From the NCBI GenBank assembly GCA_007123985.1, contig SLGA01000134.1:1-8340 (forward strand): a DNA stretch of 8,340 nt. The letters are read 5' to 3'. The notes under the pieces are model-generated. The model was not told the DNA's origin, searched no databases, and saw nothing but the letters and a program-made list of their open reading frames with translations. This stretch comes from Balneolaceae bacterium. Lineage in GTDB: Bacteria; Bacteroidota; Rhodothermia; Balneolales; Balneolaceae. Shown here piece after piece: positions 1 through 6,144 of the stretch. The stretch's first letter is position 1. Every line of letters starts with the position of its first letter. Position numbers and translations under genes: made by a program.

Positions 1-23
1 AAAGCAGGGAAGTTGTGTGACAT
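1..23 (-). CDS. Possible N-terminus of uroporphyrinogen decarboxylase (hemE), cut by window edge
   Basis: An ATG on the minus strand at 23-21 opens a frame reading MSHNFPA before the window ends, so only seven complete codons are visible. The next codon begins TT and can encode Leu or Phe. Many bacterial HemE proteins begin with a short F-P-x-L-K-N-D type segment, and hemE commonly follows hemA-hemC-hemD, so the position and residues fit. HemE would decarboxylate uroporphyrinogen III, the product of the neighbouring HemD, to coproporphyrinogen III. The upstream stretch 24-48 is AT-rich with no clear Shine-Dalgarno sequence. This is an inference from context and a handful of residues; an unrelated gene or no gene at all remains possible. 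Confidence 0.3.
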
Positions 24-48
24 GTAGTTTGAGAGATTGTTTGAAATT

Positions 49-74
49 AAAAAAAGTCCCCCTTCGAAGGGGGA
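49..74 (-). terminator. Intrinsic-terminator-like hairpin made by the outer repeat copy
   Basis: Read on the minus strand, the perfect palindrome TCCCCCTTCGAAGGGGGA (74-57) can fold as a 7-bp GC-rich stem closed by a TCGA loop. After one C it is followed by seven T residues (55-49). This is the classic shape of a Rho-independent terminator. It lies downstream of hemD and the DUF559 gene and just ahead of the possible hemE start at 23. Termination in vivo is inferred. Confidence 0.55.
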
Positions 75-113
75 AGCTCGCCGTTAGGCGGGCCAGGGGG
101 ATGACTTTAAGGG
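55..113. repeat. Outer (left) palindromic repeat of the DUF559 unit
   Basis: The repeat starts AGTCCCCC, continues as an 18-bp perfect palindrome (57-74), then a second hairpin with arms GCTCGCC (76-82) and GGCGGGC (87-93) around GTTA (one G-T pair), then GGGGGATG (96-103) and a short TTAAGGG tail. The outer AGTCCCCC...GGGGGATG frame reappears in inverted orientation at 554-585, on the other side of the DUF559 gene. The second hairpin is present only in this copy. Confidence 0.7.
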
Positions 114-175
114 AAATGAATTCAATTCAGCGCAAACGTATGTATTTATTTTATAATGAAAAAATGATTTCATAT

Positions 176-556
176 TCATGAGGGTTCTTCACTTAAAACT
201 CTTATCCAATGCATAATTTCGCTTTCAACATTTTCCAGATCATTCATTACATCATCGTCGGCAAAGCGTAATATTTTAAAACCTGCATTCTCAAGCTCTT
301 TCTGGCGTTGAATGTCTCTTTTCCATTGTTCTTCAAAATTGTGAGAAAATCCGTCAAGCTCAATGATTAATTGAAGATCCTTACACATAAAATCAGCAAT
401 GTAATTAAGTACTGGCCTTTGCCGAAGAAATGAGTAACCTGTTTTTTTGCCTCTCAGAACTTCAGCCCAAAGTCTGATTTCAGCTTTTGTTGAATTATTT
501 CGAAGTTGCCGGGCAAATTCTTTGAGATCTTTATTATAGTATAAATCCTTTTTCAT
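176..556 (-). CDS. DUF559 domain endonuclease-like protein
   Basis: This 126-aa protein matches the DUF559 family throughout. It has an N-terminal A-R-x-L-R-N-N-S-T-x-A-E segment with E26 and LW (29-30), an F-x-R-Q strand (43-46), an ADF motif with D55, an IELDG motif with E66 and D68, a helix rich in charged residues (about 73-92), and a final K-I-L-R-F (94-98) followed by DDDV. The family is related to Vsr-like PD-(D/E)XK nucleases, and D55, E66 and D68 are the likely metal ligands, so the fold looks intact and active. The natural substrate is not known for the family. The ATG lies inside the flanking palindromic repeat, directly preceded by AAAGGGG, and is only 5 nt past the hemD stop. It is probably cotranscribed with the hem genes but does not belong to heme synthesis. 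Confidence 0.85.
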   Translation of the reverse strand: MKKDLYYNKDLKEFARQLRNNSTKAEIRLWAEVLRGKKTGYSFLRQRPVLNYIADFMCKDLQLIIELDGFSHNFEEQWKRDIQRQKELENAGFKILRFADDDVMNDLENVESEIMHWIRVLSEEPS

Positions 557-585
557 CCCCTTTAATCCCCCTTCAAAGGGGGACT
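554..585. repeat. Inner (right) palindromic repeat of the DUF559 unit
   Basis: This is an inverted counterpart of the repeat at 55-113. On the minus strand it reads AGTCCCCCTTTGAAGGGGGA, then TTAA and AGGGGATG. The core 566-583 is a near-perfect palindrome with only the central two bases unpaired. It does double coding duty: its first 24 bases encode S-P-P-L-K-G-D and the TAA stop of hemD, and its last three bases are the ATG of the DUF559 gene. Confidence 0.7.
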
Positions 586-1323
586 CTTTGTACTACCTAA
601 AATTTGTGCTGTAAACCTAAGCAGTGTCTCCGTATCCGGCTCCGGAGAAATATGCACATGCTTTCCGGACTCTATACTCAATTCTTCAGCCGTTGTATTT
701 CCTATAGCAAAAAGTTCTGCCGGATTTTTTTTGACAAACCCGCCGCTTTCTCGATATGCATGAACGGCACTTGGGCTGTAGAATAAAATTGCTTCAGGCT
801 GTATAGCCGGCAGATTCATTGGTTTCAGAATTGTCTTATAAACCACTAAATCACGAACTTTAATTTCTGATTGTTCCAGATATTGCCGGAATTCGTCCCT
901 GCGTTTATCTCCGCAAAAGTGAATTATCGTAGAATTTTTAAGTTTGGGGTCAGATAAAAAATCATCAGCGATCTTTTTCGCAAGGCCCACACCATCCTGT
1001 TGCTCTGCAACTGAGGCGTTCAGCCCGAAACGTTTGAGTGCCTCGGCTGTCTTTTTGCCAACTGCATAGGCGGGTATATTTTCGGAGAATTGCGTGCCGG
1101 TTGACTGGAATCGATGAAAAGCTTCTGCACCGTTTCGGCTGGTAAATGCTAAAACCGGGTTTTCAATTGTTTTCAGAATTGTTTCGAGTGCGAACCAGTC
1201 ATCACGAAATTCAATTTCAATGGCCGGTTCAATGGTGACCTGAAGGCCCAGCTTTTCTGCGATTTTCAGTTGTTCATTTGTAAGTTCGCGGGTAACAAGA
1301 ATGTTTGCTGATTGAGCATTCAT
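562..1323 (-). CDS. hemD: Uroporphyrinogen-III synthase
   Basis: The protein should convert hydroxymethylbilane, made by the preceding HemC, to uroporphyrinogen III by ring closure with inversion of ring D. At 253 aa it has normal length for the family. HemD is poorly conserved, but recognisable segments are ILVTRE near the start (8-13), AFTSRNGAEAF (59-69) for the first domain, YAVGKKTAEAL (86-96) at the hinge, and FYSPSAVHAY (181-190) plus AIGNTTAEEL (206-215) in the second domain. The ATG is at 1323, 27 nt after the hemC stop. The C-terminal tail SPPLKGD and the stop codon come from the palindromic repeat at 554-585, so the original end of the gene has been replaced or extended. The catalytic domains end before this tail, and the protein is expected to be functional. 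Order in the operon supports the call. Confidence 0.9.
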   Translation of the reverse strand: MNAQSANILVTRELTNEQLKIAEKLGLQVTIEPAIEIEFRDDWFALETILKTIENPVLAFTSRNGAEAFHRFQSTGTQFSENIPAYAVGKKTAEALKRFGLNASVAEQQDGVGLAKKIADDFLSDPKLKNSTIIHFCGDKRRDEFRQYLEQSEIKVRDLVVYKTILKPMNLPAIQPEAILFYSPSAVHAYRESGGFVKKNPAELFAIGNTTAEELSIESGKHVHISPEPDTETLLRFTAQILGSTKSPPLKGD

Positions 1324-1350
1324 AAAAATGAAATTTGAGATTAGATTGCT

Positions 1351-2265
1351 CTATTTTCTTAACTCTTCCACAAGTTTATCAGCCCCTTGTTTCAAAAGCC
1401 TTTGTGCTGCAACCCGGCCCATTCCGGGAGCTGTATCGATTGGTTCAGTGATTTCAACATCGTATTGAAGCGATCCATCGGTCTTTAATGCAACGGCATA
1501 GAGAGAAACATCATTTCCTTCAATGAAAGCGTAAGCGCCAACCGGTGCGCTGCAACCGGCTTCCATTTCATTCAGCAGTTCCCTTTCGATCTGCGTGCAA
1601 AGCTCGGTTTCATAATGATTCAATTTCTTCGTGATGGAAATCAACTCTGATTCCCCCTCCCGCACCATAACCGCCATAGCACCTTGTGCTGGTGCGGGTA
1701 CCATCCAATCGAGGTATTGAGAGATATGATGGTCGAGATGGATTCTTTTAAGGCCTGCAGCAGCAAAAATAGCCCCGTTCCAGTTTTTCTCCTCAACTTT
1801 GCGAAGCCTTGTGTTTACGTTTCCTCTGATATTGGTAATCCGATGATTGGGAAAACGGTGAAGCCATTGCGCTTTTCTTCGGTTACTGCTGGTTGCAATA
1901 ACGGCTGAAATCTGGTCATCATCCAGAAATTCTGTTCCGCTTGGTGCTACAAGTGAATCCCGCGGATCTTCCCTTTCCAGTACAGCAGATACCAGAAGCG
2001 GAAGTGGGTTTTCGGTGGGCAAATCTTTGTAGGAATGTACAGCGATATCGATTCTCCCGTCTAAAAGAGCATCATCAAGTGCTTTGGTAAAAACTCCTTT
2101 GCCGCCCATCTCGGTCAGGGGGGTGGTGAGGTCGAGGTCGCCTTCAGATTTTATAAATACAATTTCTGTTTTGTGGCCAAGCTCCTGCAATTTTGATGCA
2201 ACAGTTCTTGCCTGCCAGGTGGCCAGTTCACTATCACGCGTCCCGATTTTTAATGACCTATTCAT
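1351..2265 (-). CDS. hemC: Hydroxymethylbilane synthase (porphobilinogen deaminase)
   Basis: The enzyme polymerises four porphobilinogen molecules into hydroxymethylbilane in the cytoplasm. Numbered from the chosen ATG (304 aa), it shows LKIGTRDSELATWQA (5-19), GGKGVFTK (54-61), HSYKDLPT (77-84) with the catalytic aspartate D81, the substrate-binding RGNVNTRLRK (147-156), APAQGA (191-196), and the cofactor loop MEAGCSAPVGAY (234-245), where C238 should carry the dipyrromethane cofactor. All domains are complete. An upstream in-frame TTG at 2283 would add six residues, but the ATG at 2265 is preferred because the family begins close to this point and the codon is stronger. With that start it overlaps the last 8 nt of hemA, which suggests translational coupling. 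No strong Shine-Dalgarno sequence is visible. Confidence 0.95.
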   Translation of the reverse strand: MNRSLKIGTRDSELATWQARTVASKLQELGHKTEIVFIKSEGDLDLTTPLTEMGGKGVFTKALDDALLDGRIDIAVHSYKDLPTENPLPLLVSAVLEREDPRDSLVAPSGTEFLDDDQISAVIATSSNRRKAQWLHRFPNHRITNIRGNVNTRLRKVEEKNWNGAIFAAAGLKRIHLDHHISQYLDWMVPAPAQGAMAVMVREGESELISITKKLNHYETELCTQIERELLNEMEAGCSAPVGAYAFIEGNDVSLYAVALKTDGSLQYDVEITEPIDTAPGMGRVAAQRLLKQGADKLVEELRK

Positions 2266-3517
2266 GCCCGTTAGAAGCTTCAAGTTTAAACATCTTAGCT
2301 ACCATCTCAGCTACTTCGTCTGATTCGTGGTGGTCGCGCAAATGTTCAATACTGTAAGCAGCAATCTTGTTGACAATACGGCGGGTCATATTGTCAATTT
2401 TATCGAAATCGTCGGTTTCAATCTTGTTCTTAAAAAAGTTCAGTTCATCTTCCCGAATCGATTCGAAACGCTGTGTGAGTGCCTTGATGGTGGGTACCAC
2501 ACGCTGTTCGTTCAGCCAGAGTTTGTAATTGTTGAATTCGTCGTCGATTATTTTTTTAACGAGGGGTACTTCTTCCTCTCTCTTTTTATACGCTTCATCG
2601 GTAACATCACTCAGCATATCCATATTGGCAACATCCACAAAATCGAGGGCAGCTACTTTTGGGTCGATGTTGCGCGGTACAGAGAGATCAAGCATTACTT
2701 TAAACTTTGGCCTCTCCATGGAAACCTGCATGTGTTCTGGGCGGATGATTGGTTCGTTTGCACCGGTTGCAACGATTACGAGATCAGCATCTGCAATCTG
2801 CTCGGGCAAATTCTCCATGTCTGCCACCTCAAGATTAAATTTATCGGCAACAAATTCAGCCCGATCGCGGGTACGGTTGATCAGTGTGAGTTTACTTGCA
2901 CCCAGATTCACAAGGTTTTTACAGGTAACCTTCCCGATTTTTCCGGTGCCAACCAATAAAATGTTCTTATTGACAAGATTTTCAAACGTTCTGAGGGCAA
3001 ATTTTACGGCCGCATAGGCTACAGTTGCGGCTCCTTGCCCCAGGGACGTTTCGTTTCGTGAGCGTTTGTGGGCTCTGAATACATGCTGAATCAAACGGTG
3101 TAATTCGCCCGAAACCATCCCTACTTCTGAAGAGAGTTCATACCCTTCTTTCACCTGCTTTACAATCTGAAGATCTCCCAAAATTTGAGAGTCGAGACCG
3201 GTTGCTACTTTGAAAAGATGATTGATGGCGCGTTGTCCTTCCAGCTCAAAACCATACTCATGAAAATCGTCCAGGCTGCCGTTGCTGTAGGTTGTTAGCA
3301 GCCGTATTAATTCACTTGCTGTAGTTTTGTGGGCAAAAACTTCTGTTCTGTTACAGGTTGAAACGATAAACATGCTGTCGATTCCTTCCCTTCGTGCACC
3401 TTCCAGCATTTTAATTTTGCTTTGAGTGTCGAGGCTGAATCGTTCACGTATTTCAACCGGGGCATCCCAGTGGTTAATGCCAATTATTGTAAAATCCTGA
3501 ATTGTTGGATGAACCAT
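2258..3517 (-). CDS. hemA: Glutamyl-tRNA reductase
   Basis: This enzyme makes glutamate-1-semialdehyde from glutamyl-tRNA(Glu) with NADPH, the first committed step of C5-pathway tetrapyrrole synthesis. The 419-aa protein has the catalytic domain with GINHWDAPVEIRE (13-25) and STCNRTEV (53-60), where C55 is the thioester-forming nucleophile. It has S-Q-I-L-G-D (110-115) in place of the more common L-G-E variant, and R-x-R-x-E-T-S-L-G (152-160). The NADPH-binding Rossmann motif is VGTGKIG (189-195), followed by LINRT (212-216), and the C-terminal helical dimerisation domain is complete. The ATG lies 3 nt after the ferrochelatase stop and the end overlaps hemC, so it belongs to the hem operon. 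Its presence shows that the organism uses the C5 route and not the glycine/succinyl-CoA route. Confidence 0.96.
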   Translation of the reverse strand: MVHPTIQDFTIIGINHWDAPVEIRERFSLDTQSKIKMLEGARREGIDSMFIVSTCNRTEVFAHKTTASELIRLLTTYSNGSLDDFHEYGFELEGQRAINHLFKVATGLDSQILGDLQIVKQVKEGYELSSEVGMVSGELHRLIQHVFRAHKRSRNETSLGQGAATVAYAAVKFALRTFENLVNKNILLVGTGKIGKVTCKNLVNLGASKLTLINRTRDRAEFVADKFNLEVADMENLPEQIADADLVIVATGANEPIIRPEHMQVSMERPKFKVMLDLSVPRNIDPKVAALDFVDVANMDMLSDVTDEAYKKREEEVPLVKKIIDDEFNNYKLWLNEQRVVPTIKALTQRFESIREDELNFFKNKIETDDFDKIDNMTRRIVNKIAAYSIEHLRDHHESDEVAEMVAKMFKLEASNGHE

Positions 3518-3520
3518 CCT

Positions 3521-4639
3521 CTATGCAGTAACTGCTTTATTTGATTCTTTCTGTTCCCATCGAACGGCTACTTCCGGAATCTCATGCTTGAGGCAGTTTA
3601 ATGTCTCCTCAGCAAGAGCTTTAATATAATCCGGGTGGTCATTCAGTCCGTTCATCACCTTGTAATTCTCAAATTCGAATCCCTCTTCTTCCATATCCTC
3701 AACCAGTTCCACACCAAGCTCATAAAGTGTTTCAATGTGGTCGGTCACAAATGCAATAGGCACCATCAAAAAGTTTTTAATACCGTACTCAAGATGTCTT
3801 TGAACCAGCTCTTCTGTGTTTGGCTGTGTCCATTTCTGTGGGCCTACTCTCGATTGAAAACTGAGCCAGTACGGATTTTTTTCTTCTCTTCGGGCCATTA
3901 CAGCTTCCATAGTCTCTTTAATTTCTACGGTATACGGGTCGCCGCTGCGTACTTCGAGCAGAGGGGTGCCGTGCGCACTAAATATAAAATGTGTTTTGCG
4001 GCGGGTATCCTCATCCATTTCTTCAAGAGCCTCATCAATGCGCGAATTGATCGATTTCAGGTAGCTCTCGTTAAGATAATAATTCTTTACATGAAACTCT
4101 TTCCAGGGCTTTTTGCCTTCCGGAAATTTGGTTTTTAGAACAGTCTCCCAGTCACGAAAACTGCTTCCGGTTGTTGTCCATGAAAATTGCGGATAGAGGG
4201 GCATCAGTACAGTGTGGGTGATGCCGTCTTCCACCATATCATCCATTACCTGGTCGGCAAAAGGCAGCCAGTAACGCATGCATGTGTACACGCGAACCTC
4301 ATGCTCGGGGAGAATTGTCTTAAAGTATTTTTCAAGGGTGCGGCGCTGTGCTTCTGTAAGCCCGTTTATGGGTGAGCAGCAATCAGATACTACTTTATTT
4401 TGCCTGTTGAAGCAGTGTTTGCTTCCGGTACAACCTTTTGGGCAGCCATTTATCTCTTTGTAATCTTCAGCCACATTTGGTGCCCTGAATTTTGAAATTA
4501 CGTTGGCAAAAAGCTTTTGAAAAGAACCACCGCCAAGCTTGATGATATCCTCATCAGAGAAGAGATTCTTCAGGAAAATCCGAACATTATCTTCGTGAGT
4601 GGGACCGCCAAGATTCATTAAAACAACACCGATTCGCAT
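3521..4639 (-). CDS. hemH: Ferrochelatase with internal cysteine-rich (putative [2Fe-2S]) insert
   Basis: The enzyme inserts ferrous iron into a porphyrin to form heme. At 372 aa it is longer than cluster-free bacterial enzymes. Visible landmarks are VVLMNLGGP (5-13), YKEING (60-65), SPINGLTEAQ (89-98), CMRYWLPF (120-127), LMPLYPQFSWTTTG (145-158), the catalytic-histidine motif FSAHGTP (220-226, H223), FQSRVGPQKW (261-270), and DHIETLYEL (300-308) with the conserved E303. Between YKEING and SPINGLT lies an insert with cysteines at 66, 70, 76, 87 and 88. Shepherd, Dailey and Dailey described ferrochelatases, including the Myxococcus xanthus enzyme, that hold a [2Fe-2S] cluster through four cysteines in an internal segment of about 20 residues; this insert fits that class. 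The C-terminus has no cysteine-rich tail; the only late cysteine is C349. It is the first gene of the hem run. Confidence 0.95.
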   Translation of the reverse strand: MRIGVVLMNLGGPTHEDNVRIFLKNLFSDEDIIKLGGGSFQKLFANVISKFRAPNVAEDYKEINGCPKGCTGSKHCFNRQNKVVSDCCSPINGLTEAQRRTLEKYFKTILPEHEVRVYTCMRYWLPFADQVMDDMVEDGITHTVLMPLYPQFSWTTTGSSFRDWETVLKTKFPEGKKPWKEFHVKNYYLNESYLKSINSRIDEALEEMDEDTRRKTHFIFSAHGTPLLEVRSGDPYTVEIKETMEAVMARREEKNPYWLSFQSRVGPQKWTQPNTEELVQRHLEYGIKNFLMVPIAFVTDHIETLYELGVELVEDMEEEGFEFENYKVMNGLNDHPDYIKALAEETLNCLKHEIPEVAVRWEQKESNKAVTA

Positions 4640-4646
4640 AATACTT

Positions 4647-4674
4647 ATTTTAGCCGCTGTGGATAGATTTACAA
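4647..4674 (-). promoter_or_regulatory. Candidate promoter of the hem operon
   Basis: On the minus strand TTGTAA (4674-4669) and TAAAAT (4652-4647) are separated by 16 bp, a plausible -35/-10 pair. It would place the transcript start almost at the hemH ATG (4639), giving a very short or leaderless message. The call rests on consensus only; the operon could also receive read-through from the two-component genes 113 nt upstream. No convincing intrinsic terminator was seen in 4640-4752. Confidence 0.25.
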
Positions 4675-4683
4675 CAGTGTAAA
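4668..4683. promoter_or_regulatory. Inverted repeat TTTACA-N4-TGTAAA ahead of hemH
   Basis: A perfect 6-bp-arm dyad (TTTACA, ACAG, TGTAAA) lies 29-44 nt upstream of the ferrochelatase ATG and overlaps the candidate -35 box. Size and symmetry resemble binding sites of dimeric helix-turn-helix regulators, for example the CRP/FNR superfamily. The regulator cannot be named from this window. Confidence 0.35.
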
Positions 4684-4752
4684 AAACAGCTTTTATATGA
4701 AGTAAACGTGAAGGCTGGCTGGCGATTTTAAGCCCGGTTTGTGCCTGGATAA

Positions 4753-6144
4753 CTACGCTTTTGGCAGTGTAAACCAGAATTTCGATCCATCACCGGGTGT
4801 GCTCTCAACATGAATTTCAGAACTGTGGGCATTAAGAATACTCTTTACAACGGAGAGTCCCAAGCCGGTTCCGCCCTTGTCTCGTGACCGGGCTTTATCC
4901 GTTCGGTAGAAACGGTCAAACAGGCGCTCCAGGTGATCCTCCGATATTCCGATACCGGTATCCTGCACTTCAACCAAAATCTCTCCGTTTTCTTCTTTTG
5001 CACTCATTTTTATGGTACCGCTGTTGGTGAACTTTATCGCATTAGAAACCAAGTTTTCAAGTACTTGTTCAATTTTATCAGGATCAGCCTCCACATCGAA
5101 TGAGTGTCCGGATGCTTCGAGTTTCAGCCCTTTTTCCGAAGCTTCAGATTCATATAACTCGGCAATCATCTGTATGGCTTGATTGACATCAAACCTCTTT
5201 TTCTGGATGAATTGGTCGTCGGAATCGTAACGCTGCAGGGTTACAAGATCCTTGAAAAGGCGATTTATCCGATGCGTTTGGCGCTCAGCGGTAAGCAGAT
5301 ATTTTTTTCGCTGATCTTCATTAAGCTCACTTAACTGCATCATTTCGATTGAGCCGGCAATTGTATGTAGGGGATTGCGAATTTCGTGAGTTATATCCGC
5401 AAAGAATTGAGCCTGTTTTTGATAGAGTTTTTTCAGTTCAATGTTGTCAGCCCGTAATTTCTCTGCCATGCGGTTCAGGGATTCTGCAAGTGTGCCAAAC
5501 TCATCATTTCGATCCAGATTCAGGCTTTTACTTGTGTTGCCGCCCGCAATTTCTCTGGCAGCCGATTCAAGCTGAAGGATAGGTTTTGAAATATATCGCG
5601 AAAATGTAATACTAACGATAAGTACAAGCCCTATTGAAATGAACATTCCCGTATAGATAATCCACCGGATAGTTTTAATCGGTTCATAAATCTGTTCTTT
5701 CGAAATACTTACCTGCAGATATTTGGCGGGATTGTGGATGGTTTCGAGGCCCACATAACTGGTGAGACGTTCACCGGCGGCATCGTTCAGTAGAAGCGAA
5801 CCTTGTGTGTTGCGAACCAAAGATGCAATATTTTCATCAATCGTTTCATTTGCCTGCAGCTCCTGGTAGTACGGTACATCTGCAAACAGCAGGCCGTTTT
5901 CATCGTAAATGGCAAGGCGATAGCCCGATGTTCGGGCGGCTTCATTTAAATTGGTTTCGAAATCTTCATCAATCCGTAAATTTTGTATGGTGATGGCCAG
6001 CCATTCGGTATCATTGATGATCTGCTGTTCACCTTCGGTGAGAAGGTAGTTTCGAATAAACAGGATAGAGTAACTGCTGATGGCTGTGATTCCGAAAATC
6101 AGCAGCAGAATAAACGTCCAGGCAAGTTTTGCGCGTATGCTCAT
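4753..6144 (-). CDS. Membrane sensor histidine kinase
   Basis: A 463-aa two-component sensor. The N-terminus has a first transmembrane helix (about 8-30), an extracytoplasmic sensing region of about 130 residues (31-160) and a second transmembrane helix (about 161-182). A HAMP linker follows (about 182-235), then a short coiled stretch. The HisKA dimerisation helix carries the H-box FADITHEIRNPLH with phospho-accepting H253. The ATPase domain shows the N-box ENLVSNAIKF (363-372), the G1 box DTGIGI (395-400), the F-box LFDRFYR (408-414) and the G2 box GGTGLGLS (424-431). All catalytic boxes are intact, so it should autophosphorylate and pass phosphate to the regulator encoded just upstream, whose stop overlaps its ATG by four bases (ATGA). 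The signal it senses is not evident: the periplasmic region has no motif I recognise. Confidence 0.93.
   Translation of the reverse strand: MSIRAKLAWTFILLLIFGITAISSYSILFIRNYLLTEGEQQIINDTEWLAITIQNLRIDEDFETNLNEAARTSGYRLAIYDENGLLFADVPYYQELQANETIDENIASLVRNTQGSLLLNDAAGERLTSYVGLETIHNPAKYLQVSISKEQIYEPIKTIRWIIYTGMFISIGLVLIVSITFSRYISKPILQLESAAREIAGGNTSKSLNLDRNDEFGTLAESLNRMAEKLRADNIELKKLYQKQAQFFADITHEIRNPLHTIAGSIEMMQLSELNEDQRKKYLLTAERQTHRINRLFKDLVTLQRYDSDDQFIQKKRFDVNQAIQMIAELYESEASEKGLKLEASGHSFDVEADPDKIEQVLENLVSNAIKFTNSGTIKMSAKEENGEILVEVQDTGIGISEDHLERLFDRFYRTDKARSRDKGGTGLGLSVVKSILNAHSSEIHVESTPGDGSKFWFTLPKA

Larger units (their letters stand above)
55..585. mobile_element. Putative nuclease-carrying element bounded by inverted palindromic repeats
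   Basis: One small endonuclease gene (556-176) is bracketed by two inverted copies of the same palindromic repeat, at 55-113 and 554-585, each beginning AGTCCCCC at the outer edge. The unit sits downstream of hemD where the next pathway gene would be expected. No transposase is visible, and no target-site duplication is evident: the outer flanks are A-rich on the left and CTTTGTACTA on the right. REP-like repeat pairs that move with a partner enzyme are a known theme (REP/RAYT elements), but calling this a mobile unit driven by a DUF559 nuclease is inference. It could instead be a gene that happens to lie between two genome-wide repeats. Confidence 0.4.

Noticed and set aside
83..93. GTTAGGC inside the left repeat, matching the integron core GTTRRRY
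   Set aside because: There is no partner RYYYAAC site or attC-like fold; the bases are part of the GCTCGCC/GGCGGGC hairpin. The 7790-8148 region also has no attC core on either strand.
156..173. Weak inverted repeat ATGAAA...TTTCAT after the DUF559 gene
   Set aside because: It is a short, all-AT-type stem with no useful stability; the GC-rich hairpin at 57-74 is a far better terminator candidate.
2266..2283. Upstream TTG start for hemC (adds MKLLTG)
   Set aside because: The ATG at 2265 gives the usual family N-terminus; the extension is only six residues and has no supporting ribosome-binding sequence.
2327..3017. Long plus-strand open frames (up to 210 residues) opposite hemA
   Set aside because: They are antisense shadows of a highly conserved gene, overlap each other in different frames, and show no domain or plausible composition.
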